Below are positions 1 to 7,600 of a DNA stretch of 10,617 bases, in pieces. Under the pieces are notes generated by a model. It made no database searches and was not told the DNA's origin. It saw only the letters and a program-made list of their open reading frames with translations. Both the position numbers and the translations under genes were made by a program. Where the stretch lies: the NCBI GenBank assembly GCA_029260415.1, contig JAJDDH010000116.1, positions 1 to 10,617 on the forward strand. Direction: 5' to 3'. The first letter of the stretch is position 1, and every line of letters begins with the position of its first letter. Source of the DNA: Phycisphaerales bacterium. Lineage in GTDB: Bacteria; Planctomycetota; Phycisphaerae; Phycisphaerales; UBA1924.

Positions 1-298
1 CTCCACGCACGACGATCTCGATGCCGTCGGCGCCCACGATGTTGGCGCCATCAACGCTGGTCCGCGCCTGGCTGAAGCCGCCGTTGTTCTCCAGTGAGAG
101 CTCGCCCGTGAAGCGGAGCGTGCCCGGCGCCGGCGAGGTTACGCGGGCGGACGATCGACCGCCCATGACACCGTCGACAACGGTGCGCCAACCCTGTACA
201 CCCCCGTCGAATCCCATCTCGAGACCCTGTCCAGACGCACTCGCGCCACAGCAGAGCACGGCGCCCCCGATGAGGCTGGTCATGAAGAACGATCGCAT
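1..298 (-). CDS. Exported CIA30-domain protein, N-terminal part (cut by left edge)
   Basis: The frame opens at an ATG whose first base is 298 and stays open to base 1, giving about 99 residues without a stop. A Shine-Dalgarno-like purine run (GAAAGAGAG) lies just upstream. Residues 1-22 look like a signal peptide (hydrophobic SLIGGAVLCCGA, then small residues ASASG). The mature part starts FDGGVQGWRTVVDGVMGG, followed by LRFTGELSLENNGGF and SQARTSV. These match the opening of the CIA30 fold (Complex I intermediate-associated protein 30, NDUFAF1 family): W-x-V-x-DGVMGG-x-S, then F-x-G-x-LSLENNGGF. Eukaryotic members help assemble respiratory complex I; the role of exported bacterial members is not established. 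The domain probably continues past the left edge. The gene is transcribed away from the metal-efflux genes, and nothing visible links it to copper. The family call is firm; the cellular role is unknown. Confidence 0.8.
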   Translation of the reverse strand, partial: MRSFFMTSLIGGAVLCCGASASGQGLEMGFDGGVQGWRTVVDGVMGGRSSARVTSPAPGTLRFTGELSLENNGGFSQARTSVDGANIVGADGIEIVVRG

Positions 299-387
299 GC
301 GTGTCTCTCTTTCGTGTGCAGCGCCGAGACAGGCCCTGAGCGCCACCCCAGCCAGTTCGCGACCGGCAGCGACCGAGCCCCGGTTCC

Positions 388-411
388 GATCCGGGTTCGA
401 TGCCCGGGATC
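388..411. repeat. Stem-loop resembling a tRNA T-arm
   Basis: The left arm GATCCGGG (388-395) pairs with the right arm at 403-411 around the 7-base loop TTCGATG. The five pairs next to the loop are perfect; three more form if G408 is bulged. The inner stem and loop have the exact geometry of a T-arm, with a 5-bp stem and a TTCRANN loop. I could not find a matching acceptor or anticodon arm upstream, so this is a stable hairpin and not a tRNA gene. It lies about 90 bases upstream of the CIA30 start and could be in that gene's leader or be an operator. Confidence 0.45.
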
Positions 412-512
412 ACGCAGATTCTCTGATTCTGGATCCGTGTTGCAGACACGCCCCCGGCCGCGCGTCTCTGTGCGCCTCCCGAGATCGACCCGGACCGCAC
501 CTGTCGCGCCAC

Positions 513-558
513 GACGGACGCCGGGAGACGGACCGAGGCACAAACGGGGGTGTCCGTC
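513..558. repeat. Heptamer GACGGAC, two direct copies and one inverted copy
   Basis: GACGGAC occurs at 513-519 and 527-533, with starts 14 bp apart. Its exact reverse complement GTCCGTC is at 552-558. The inverted copy can pair with either upstream copy, leaving a loop of 32 or 18 bases. The cluster lies about 55-100 bp upstream of the candidate promoter at 615-643. It could be a transcription-factor site or a switchable stem. GC-rich composition raises the chance of coincidence, so this is a weak call. Confidence 0.3.
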
Positions 559-614
559 CGCGGTTCCAGGCGTGTGGGCGTCGTTTTTGAGGAATACGCG
601 ATCGCCCCGGGGCG

Positions 615-643
615 TTGGCCGATGAGACTCTCCGAGGTACACT
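615..643 (+). promoter_or_regulatory. Candidate sigma-70-type promoter for the Cys-rich gene
   Basis: TTGGCC (615-620) is followed after exactly 17 bases by TACACT (638-643). These are close to the TTGACA and TATAAT consensus boxes and have ideal spacing. Transcription would be expected to begin around 649-651, directly at the GTG/ATG pair that opens the next gene, so the transcript could be leaderless. The overlapping GAGGT at 634-638 would then be promoter DNA and not a ribosome binding site. Seen: boxes and spacing. Inferred: function. Confidence 0.35.
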
Positions 644-652
644 CTGACCGTG

Positions 653-1063
653 ATGCGATTTCTCGCGATCCTGACGATCCTGTCGGCCGGGTTCCCCGGC
701 CTTGGTCTTCGTTCGGTCGGCGGGCACGCGGGCGAGAACGGCTGCGGGCACTCGGGCTGCGGACAGGTCATTATTGAGACCACGTGCTGCGGCGAGCCCA
801 CAGAGCGCGAGTATTGCCCGATGAGCGGGGGGCCCTGCCGGTGCGCCCAGGCGCCCACGCACGACTCAGATCCACAGCCCGAGGCGCCCCGCCCACGGTC
901 CGATCGCGACTCGCTGGTCGCCAGGATCAGCGCTCCTCCCCGCGTGGTATGGGTGACCCAGCCCGAGGGCGAGCGGTCATGCAACACGGGCGACGCCCCA
1001 GGACTCCTCGCGGGGCGCACCCACAACGAGATTCAGGCACTCCTGGGCGTCTGGCGAACGTAG
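653..1063 (+). CDS. Small secreted Cys-rich protein of unknown function
   Basis: The product is 136 residues from the ATG at 653; the in-frame GTG at 650 would add one residue. The N-terminus MRFLAILTILSAGFPGLGL is a clear export signal. The mature part opens with a dense cysteine cluster at residues 31, 36, 45, 46, 55, 62 and 64 (CGHSGC, TTCCGEP, EYCPMSGGPCRC). A low-complexity Pro/Asp/Arg linker follows at about 70-85, and a C-terminal region with one more Cys at 110 ends in QALLGVWRT. The pairing of a CC motif with a CP-x-SG motif recalls the metal-binding YHS-like modules encoded downstream, but order and spacing differ and I do not recognise a named family. It lies 101 bp before the pump genes on the same strand. 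A periplasmic metal-binding role is plausible but is an inference from cysteine content and position. No terminator is evident between it and cusC. Confidence 0.65.
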   Translation: MRFLAILTILSAGFPGLGLRSVGGHAGENGCGHSGCGQVIIETTCCGEPTEREYCPMSGGPCRCAQAPTHDSDPQPEAPRPRSDRDSLVARISAPPRVVWVTQPEGERSCNTGDAPGLLAGRTHNEIQALLGVWRT

Positions 1064-1153
1064 AGGACGGGCTTTGCCGGGATACTGCGCGCTGACCTGA
1101 TCCGGTCCGCGCCCTGTCCAGCCGCTCGATCACTCTCCGATCACCGACACACC

Positions 1154-1158
1154 AGGAG
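1154..1158 (+). promoter_or_regulatory. Ribosome binding site of the CusC-like gene
   Basis: AGGAG lies six bases before the ATG at 1165, which fixes the start so that the protein begins with a lipoprotein-type signal. The rest of the 1064-1164 gap shows no convincing promoter boxes. A short dyad GACC-TGATCC-GGTC sits near 1094-1107. Confidence 0.6.
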
Positions 1159-1164
1159 CCAAGC

Positions 1165-2607
1165 ATGGCATCGCGATCCCTCGCGTGCGCACTCTGCGCC
1201 GCCGCGACGGGACTGTTCGCCGGGTGCTCATCCCCGTTCGACCAGCCCGACAACAGCTCACGCCCCCGCGCCAGGTCGCTGCCCGCCGGCGTTCACGCGG
1301 CGCCTCGCACGCCCACGCGCGATGACCAGGCAACGCCCGAGCGTGGCGTGATCGCGCTCGCGCCGGACGCGTCGCCCGATGAGTACATCCGGTACGCCCT
1401 GGAGCACAGCGCCGAGGTCGAGGCGGCGTACCAGCGATGGCGAGTGGCCAGCGAGCGGCTGCCCCAGGTCAGCGCCCTGCCCGACCCCCGCGTCACGTTC
1501 GGGTTCTTCCTGGACGAGGTCGAGACGCGGACGGGGGCGCAGCAGGCGCGCGTTGGCGTGCAGCAGTCGTTCCCCTGGCCCGGACAGCTGCGGGACCGGG
1601 AGGACGCCGCATCGAAGGCGGCCGCGGCCGCGTGGCGACGCCTCGAATCCGCGCGCCTGCTCGTTGCTGAGCGCGTGATCTCCGCGCTGCACGATCTGGC
1701 GTACCTCGACGGCACGATCCGGATCACGGGCGACAACCTCGACCTGCTCAGGTCCTTTGAGCAGGTGCTCCGGGCGCGGTACCGGGTCGGCGCCGGGTCG
1801 CACCCCGAGCTGATCCGCGCGCAGGTCGAGCTGGCGCAGCTCGAGGACCGCCTCACACAGCTCCGCGCGATGCGCCCCGCATCGGTCGCGGAGCTCAACG
1901 CTGTGATGAACCGCCCGCCCTCCAGCGACGTGCCCGCGATGGGCCCGCTCCCCGGGCGTGTGACGTCGGTGGACGCCGAGGGGCTCGCGTCCATCGCGCG
2001 CCACTCAAACCCGGCGCTGCTCGCCCTGGACGAGCAGATCGAGGAGCAGCGCCATCTCACGGAGGTCGCTCGCAAGGATGGCCTGCCCGGCCTGACCGTG
2101 GGCCTGGACTACATCGTCACCGACGAGGCGTCCAACCGATCGATCGCCGAGAGCGGTGACGACCCGATCCTCCTGAGCCTGGGCATCCGCGTCCCGCTCT
2201 GGCGCGACAAGTACGAGGCGGGCGTGCGCGAGTCGATCGCCCGCCGTCTCTCGGTCGCCAGCGACCGGGCGGACCAGGCCAACCGCGTCACGGCGGGCAT
2301 CCACCGGGCGTGGTTCGAGCACACCGACGCCGACCGGAGGGTTCGCCTCTACGAGCGGACGCTGATCCCCAGATCCCAGGAATCGCTGCGGGCATCGCTC
2401 GCCGGGTTCCGCGCGGGGGAGGGCAGCTTCCTCGACCTGCTCGACACCGAGCGCACGCTGCTGGAGTTCGCCGTCGGCGCGGAGCGGGCGCGTGCGGACC
2501 GGGGCAAGGCGCTCGCCCGACTGAACACGCTTGTCGGCGAGCCGGTGCCGACCGTCGCTGCCGACGACAGTGCGCCGGGCGACGGGATCGGCGAGGTGCG
2601 CCCATGA
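1165..2607 (+). CDS. cusC: CusC-like outer-membrane efflux lipoprotein (TolC/OEP family)
   Basis: This is the outer-membrane exit duct of the tripartite metal exporter; trimers form a beta-barrel plus a long periplasmic alpha-tunnel that docks on the pump and adaptor. The 480 residues begin with a signal sequence ending in the lipobox-like FAGC (Cys21), so the mature protein is probably lipid-anchored, as in E. coli CusC. Two outer-membrane-efflux repeats follow, at roughly 70-260 and 275-455. Recognisable marks are SALPDPRVTFGF (about 103-114), QQSFPWPGQL (133-142), the long helical stretch around 150-245, and GEGSFLDLLDTERTLLEF (418 onward). The LPDPR and FPWPG signatures are typical of channels paired with heavy-metal RND pumps. 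Length is normal for the family. The start has a good AGGAG site. The stop codon overlaps the adaptor ATG in an ATGA junction. The gene symbol is by homology and order; silver versus copper use is not readable from sequence. Confidence 0.92.
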   Translation: MASRSLACALCAAATGLFAGCSSPFDQPDNSSRPRARSLPAGVHAAPRTPTRDDQATPERGVIALAPDASPDEYIRYALEHSAEVEAAYQRWRVASERLPQVSALPDPRVTFGFFLDEVETRTGAQQARVGVQQSFPWPGQLRDREDAASKAAAAAWRRLESARLLVAERVISALHDLAYLDGTIRITGDNLDLLRSFEQVLRARYRVGAGSHPELIRAQVELAQLEDRLTQLRAMRPASVAELNAVMNRPPSSDVPAMGPLPGRVTSVDAEGLASIARHSNPALLALDEQIEEQRHLTEVARKDGLPGLTVGLDYIVTDEASNRSIAESGDDPILLSLGIRVPLWRDKYEAGVRESIARRLSVASDRADQANRVTAGIHRAWFEHTDADRRVRLYERTLIPRSQESLRASLAGFRAGEGSFLDLLDTERTLLEFAVGAERARADRGKALARLNTLVGEPVPTVAADDSAPGDGIGEVRP

Positions 2608-4643
2608 GCAGCATCATCCAACGCGGACGACACACGATCGGGTGGTTGTGGACGCACATTGCCGCGGGCGTCGCGGTTGTGCTCATCGTCGGGGCTCTGC
2701 TCATCGGGTACAGGATCGGCAGGCCCGCGCCCCCGCACACCGGCGACGTCCCGCCCCGCGTTGCCGAGCGAGGGCCCGCCCGGACGCAGGTGTTCACCTG
2801 CTCGATGCACCCGGCGGTGCGCCTCCCGGACCCGGACGCCAAGTGCCCGATCTGCTTCATGGACCTGATCCCCGTTGCGGACGGGGGCGGCGACGACAGC
2901 GAGCGGCGCGTCAGCATGAGCCAATCCTCTGAGATCTCGAGCCGGATCGAGACGGCGCCTGTGGGCAGGTTCTTCCCCACCGCCCAGGTCCGGCTCTACG
3001 GCAAGGTCACCTACGACCAGACCTCGGTCGCCCGCCTGACCGCGTACTTCCCGGGACGCATCGAGCGGCTGTTCGTCAACTACGTCGGCGTTCCCGTCGC
3101 CCGCGGCGACCACGTGGCTGAGCTCTACAGCCCGGACGTGCTCGCCGCGTTCGAGGAGCTGCGCCAAGCGGCCGGCGCGGTCCGCGGTGCTGCGGGCACG
3201 AGCGAGCTGGTTCGCGCCGCGACACGCGACACGCTCATCGCGGTGCGTGAGAAGCTCCGCCTGTTCGGGCTCACTCCAGAGCAGATCAGCGCCGTCGAGG
3301 ACGGGTCGTTCGATTCGGACCGGCTCGCCATCTACGCGCCCATCGGCGGCATCGTCACGGACCTGTCGGTCCGCGTGGGCGACTACGTGCAGACCGGGGC
3401 GCCGATCGCCACGGTGGCGAACCTCTCGCGTCTCTGGCTCGACATGCAGGCGTACGAGTCGCAGCTCCCGCTCCTGCGATGGGGCCAGCGGGTGACCTTT
3501 ACAGTCGAGGCCCACCCGGGCGAGACCTTCGAGGGGCGCGTCTCGTTCATCGATCCGATGGTCGATGAACGCACGCGCACCGCGATCGTCCGCGTCGCGG
3601 TGGAGAACCCAGAGCGTCGCCTCAAGCCCGGAATGTTTGCGTCCGCGGTGATCCGCACACGTGTGGGCGAGGGTGGGGCCGTGATCAACAACGAGCTGGC
3701 CGGGCAGTGGGTGTGCCCCATGCACCCGACCATCGTCAAGGACGGGCCCGGGGCCTGTGACCTCTGCGGCATGGACACGGTCACCGCCGAGTCGCTCGGC
3801 GTTGTCGGTGACCCGAGCACGGCGCGGGAACCGCTGGTGATCCCCCGCTCCGCGGTGCTGTTCACAGGCACCCGCTCGGTGGTGTACGTCGAGGTTCCCG
3901 GCGCGGAGCGCCCGACCTTCGAGGGCCGCTCCGTTGTGCTGGGCCCGCGTGCGGGCGAGTTCTTCCTCGTGCGCGAGGGGCTCGAGGCGGGCGAGCGTGT
4001 CGTCGTCAACGGCGCGTTCCGGATCGATAGCGCGATGCAGATCGCCGCGAAACCAAGCATGATGACCCCCGCCGGTGGGGGGGGCGACCCGCACGCGGGG
4101 CACGGCGCCATGACGGGCGCCCCCGTGCCCTCATCGCCCGGGCGAGCCAGCGTTCCGGACAGCTTTGTCTACGCCCTCAAGCCCGTGTACAGCGCGTACC
4201 TGGACGCTCAGGAGGCCCTCGCGGCGGACGACCTGGGCGCGTTCGCGCAGGCCGGAACCGATCTTCGGTCCGCGCTGGGCTTTGTTGAAGAGGCGGGGCT
4301 CGTGGGCGAGCCGTTGAGCGCCTGGCGGAGCGCCGCCGCAAAGCTCCGGGTCGAAGATGACATCACCGACATCGCGCTGGCCCGTGTCCGGTTCGAGCGC
4401 ATGAGCCGGGGTGTGATTGCGCTGCAGCGCCGCTTCGGGCACCGGGGAAGCGAATCGTGGAATCTCGCCCACTGCCCGATGGCGTTCGACAACAAGGGCG
4501 CCGATTGGCTCCAACGCGGCTCGCAGATCAACAACCCCTACTTCGGATCGAGCATGCTCCGCTGCGGAGACATCCGCGAGCTGTTTGCTCCGATCGACCG
4601 GGCCCCGATGCAGGGCGACACGGGGGCTCACGACCATGAGTGA
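2604..4643 (+). CDS. cusB: CusB-like periplasmic adaptor with two heavy-metal-binding motifs and DUF3347
   Basis: This membrane-fusion protein links pump to channel and in the Cus family also hands metal to the pump. It has 679 residues, against roughly 400 for E. coli CusB. In order: an N-terminal membrane anchor (about 14-37); heavy-metal-binding motif 1 (64-87: FTCSMHP with Cys66, Met68, His69, then CPICFMD with Cys81 and Cys84); the adaptor core (about 100-360: barrel-sandwich, hairpin and beta-barrel, with GRIERLFV, VPVARGDHVAEL and AVENPERRLKPGMF); motif 2 (370-390: VCPMHP with Cys371, Met373, His374, then CDLCGMD); the membrane-proximal domain (about 405-490); a His/Gly-rich linker (GDPHAGHGAM); and a DUF3347 domain (about 517-676) with HCPMAFDNKGADWLQ (His623, Cys624, Met626) and MLRCG (Cys654). 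The second motif sits inside the adaptor fold, between beta-barrel and membrane-proximal parts. The start is the ATG overlapping the cusC stop, with GAGGT six bases upstream; longer frame extensions lie inside cusC. It overlaps cusA by 8 bp. Confidence 0.92.
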   Translation: MSSIIQRGRHTIGWLWTHIAAGVAVVLIVGALLIGYRIGRPAPPHTGDVPPRVAERGPARTQVFTCSMHPAVRLPDPDAKCPICFMDLIPVADGGGDDSERRVSMSQSSEISSRIETAPVGRFFPTAQVRLYGKVTYDQTSVARLTAYFPGRIERLFVNYVGVPVARGDHVAELYSPDVLAAFEELRQAAGAVRGAAGTSELVRAATRDTLIAVREKLRLFGLTPEQISAVEDGSFDSDRLAIYAPIGGIVTDLSVRVGDYVQTGAPIATVANLSRLWLDMQAYESQLPLLRWGQRVTFTVEAHPGETFEGRVSFIDPMVDERTRTAIVRVAVENPERRLKPGMFASAVIRTRVGEGGAVINNELAGQWVCPMHPTIVKDGPGACDLCGMDTVTAESLGVVGDPSTAREPLVIPRSAVLFTGTRSVVYVEVPGAERPTFEGRSVVLGPRAGEFFLVREGLEAGERVVVNGAFRIDSAMQIAAKPSMMTPAGGGGDPHAGHGAMTGAPVPSSPGRASVPDSFVYALKPVYSAYLDAQEALAADDLGAFAQAGTDLRSALGFVEEAGLVGEPLSAWRSAAAKLRVEDDITDIALARVRFERMSRGVIALQRRFGHRGSESWNLAHCPMAFDNKGADWLQRGSQINNPYFGSSMLRCGDIRELFAPIDRAPMQGDTGAHDHE

Positions 4644-7600
4644 CCGCGCCTCGTCCATCGGACCAGCCCCTGCGCGCGGGCCGCTCAACGCGCTCATCCG
4701 GTTCTGCCTGGTGCAGAAGCTCGTCGTCGCGATCGTGCTCATCGGGACGCTCTTCTGGGGCGTGCTGGTCGCGCCGTTTGATTGGGACATCGGCGGGCTC
4801 CCCCGCGACCCGGTCCCGGTCGATGCCATCCCGGATATCGGTGAGAACCAGCAGATTGTCTTTACGCCCTGGCCCGGGCGCAGCCCGCAGGATATCGACG
4901 ACCAGATCAGCTACCCGATGACCGTCGCGCTGCTCGGGATCCCGGGCGTGAAGGACATCCGCAGCTACTCGGTCCTCGGGTTCTCCACGATCTACGTCGT
5001 CTTCGATGAGAGCGTTGAGTTCTACTGGTCGAGATCTCGGGTGCTCGAGAAGCTCAACTCCCTGCCCGAGGGGACGCTGCCGCCCGGGGTCTCGCCGGCG
5101 TTGGGTCCCGACGCGACGGCCCTGGGCCAGGTCTTCTGGTACACGCTCGAGGGTCGCGACGCCGACGCCAACCCGACCGGGGGCTGGGGCCCCGAGGAGC
5201 TTCGGTCGATCCAGGACTTCATCGTCAAGTACAAGCTCGCGGGCGTGGAGGGTGTCTCGGAGGTTGCCTCGATCGGCGGCTTCGTGCAGGAATACCAGGT
5301 CGACGTCAACCCGGACGCGATGCGGGCCGCGGGCATCTCGCTCCAGCAGGTCATCGGCGCGGTCCGCCAGAGCAACCTGGACGTGGGCGCGCGCACCATC
5401 GAGGTCAACCGGGCCGAGTACATCATCCGCGGGCTCGGGTTTGTTCAGAGTGTTGAGGATCTTGAGCGCGCCGCGATCACGTCGCGCGATGGGCAGCCCA
5501 TACTCGTGGGGGACATCGCCCGGGTGGCGCTCGGACCCGCCCTCCGGCGCGGCGTGCTGACCAAGGCGGGCGAGGAAGCGGTCGGGGGCGTCGTTGTCGT
5601 GCGCTACGGCGAGAACCCGATGGCGACCATCCAGAGGGTCAAGGACAAGATCCGTGAGATCGCCCCGGGTCTGCCCTCCAAGATCCTCGCCGACGGGTCC
5701 GAGAGCCGAGTCACGATCGTGCCCTTCTATGACCGGTCGGGCCTGATCCGCAAGACGCTCGGGACGCTCAACGCCGCGATCTCGCAGCAGGTGCTCGTCA
5801 CCATCATCGTCGTGGTGCTCATGGTGATGCACCTGCGTACGAGCCTGCTGATCGGGGCCATGCTCCCCGTGACCGTGCTGATGACCTTCATCGGCATGAA
5901 GGTCTTCCGTGTGGACGCGAACATCGTTGCGCTCTCGGGCATCGCCATCGCGATCGGAACGATCGTGGACATGGGCATCGTGCTCAGCGAGAACATCCTC
6001 AGGCGCCTGAGCGAGGCCGAGGAAGACGCGTCCAACACGGAGCCGACGGTCGAGGTGATCTTCCGCGCCACGAGCGAGGTGGGTGGCGCGGTGCTGACCG
6101 CCGTCGCGACGACCGTCGTCGGGTTCCTGCCCGTGTTCACGATGGAAGCCGCCGAGGGCAAGCTGTTCAAGCCGCTGGCCTACACCAAAACCTTTGCCCT
6201 GATCTCCGCCATCATCATCGCTTTGACCATCCTGCCCGCGGCGGCGCACGTGCTGATGGGGTTCCGCCCGCGGGTCAGGGCCGTTCGCTCCGAGGGCGCA
6301 CACGGGCTGACGCACGCAGGCATCGGCGCCGCGATCTGGGTCAACGCGCTGGGCGGGCTGATCGTCGCCGCGTTCGGGGCGTTCTATCTCGCGAGGCCCC
6401 TGTTGCCACTGGTCGTCGCCCGAGGGCTGCAGTGGTCGGCGAATCTTGTCGCGGTCCTCGTCGTGCTCGTCGTCCTGGCCTCGGCGTGGGAGCCGCTGGG
6501 CCCCGAGCCCGGTCTGCCGGGCAACGCGCTGTTCATCGGTGTCGTGGTCGGCGTGCTGCTGCTGGCGTTCTGGTTCGTCCGGCTGGTCTTCCCCCACGTG
6601 CTCGCGTGGACGCTACGCCACAAGCTCATCGGGCTATCGCCTGCCGTGCTGGTGGTGGTCCTGGGCGCCACGGTCTGGCTCGGGTTCGACCGCGTGTGGG
6701 GCTGGCTCCCAGAATCGGTCCGGCAGCGTGAGTCGATGGTGGACGTCGCCCACGCCTTCCCGGGGTTGGGCAGCGAGTTCATGCCCTCGCTCGACGAGGG
6801 CGCGTTCCTCTATATGCCCACCACCATGTCGCACGCCTCGATCGGCGAGGCGACCGACATCCTCAAAGAGCTCGACCGACGGATCATGAGCGTGCCCGAG
6901 GTCGAGATGGCCGTCGGCAAGATCGGCCGCGTTGAGAGCCCGCTCGACCCGGCTCCCATCTCGATGATCGAAACAATGATCGAGTACAAGAGCGAGTTCC
7001 GGACCGACGACCAGGGACGCCGCCTCAACTTCCGCTACGACGGGGAGGCGGACGAGTTCGTTCGCGATGACCACGGACAGCTCATTGAGGACAAGGACGG
7101 GCGCCCCTTCCGCCAGTGGCGAGACGAGATCGGCTCGACCCAGGACATCTGGGACGCGATCGTTGGCGCCGCCAGCATGCCGGGCGTGACGAGCGCGCCC
7201 AAGCTCCAGCCCATCGAGACCCGCATCGTCATGCTCCAAGCGGGCTTCCGCGCCCCGAAGGGCGTCAAGGTCTACGGGCCTGACCTGGAGAGCATCGAGT
7301 TCTTCGGGCTCGAGCTCGAGCGTCTGCTCAAGCGGGTCCCTTCCGTCCAGCCCGCGGCGGTCTTTGCCGATCGCGTCGTGGGCAAGCCCTACCTCGAGAT
7401 CGACATCGACCGCGAGAAGATCGCCCGCTACGGGCTGCGCATCGCGGACGTGCAGGAGGTGATCGAGGTCGCCATCGGCGGCATGCCGCTGACGATGACC
7501 GTCGAGGGGCGGGAGCGATACCCGGTGCGTGTGCGCTACCTGCGCGAGCTGCGCGACCAGCCAGAGACGCTGGGCGACATCCTCGTCCCGACGCCGATGG

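Larger units (their letters stand above)
299..652. other. Divergent intergenic region without a convincing gene
   Basis: This stretch separates the minus-strand CIA30 gene from the plus-strand Cys-rich gene. The open frames that cross it are mutually overlapping, Arg/Pro-rich translations typical of GC-rich noncoding DNA and resemble no family I know. It holds a stem-loop at 388-411, a direct repeat of GATTCT at 418-431, three copies of the heptamer GACGGAC (two direct, one inverted) at 513-558, and a candidate promoter at 615-643. I find no complete tRNA and no strong rho-independent terminator. Its likely job is to carry promoters and operators for both flanking genes. Confidence 0.6.

Noticed and set aside
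343..415. A tRNA gene suggested by the CCGGG-TTCGATG-CCCGG T-arm
   Set aside because: The 7 bases after the T-stem (GATCACG) find no complementary acceptor strand about 48-65 bases upstream, and no anticodon arm can be drawn.
1064..1164. A separate promoter or terminator between the Cys-rich gene and cusC
   Set aside because: TTTGCCG and GATACT resemble promoter boxes singly but do not pair at a proper spacing; the GACC/GGTC dyad is too short and lacks a T-run.
2310..2603. A longer N-terminus for the adaptor
   Set aside because: The upstream extension lies inside cusC in another frame; the ATG at 2604 has GAGGT at a good distance and opens just before the membrane anchor.
4417..4635. A longer N-terminus for CusA
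   Set aside because: The extension reads through the DUF3347 coding region in another frame; the ATG at 4636 gives the normal CusA N-terminus.
2349..6597. Very long open frames on the minus strand opposite cusB and cusA (over 580 and 680 codons)
   Set aside because: They are antisense shadows caused by high GC codon bias; their translations are repetitive in Arg, Asp, Gly and His and match no family, while the + strand frames are clear CusB and CusA.
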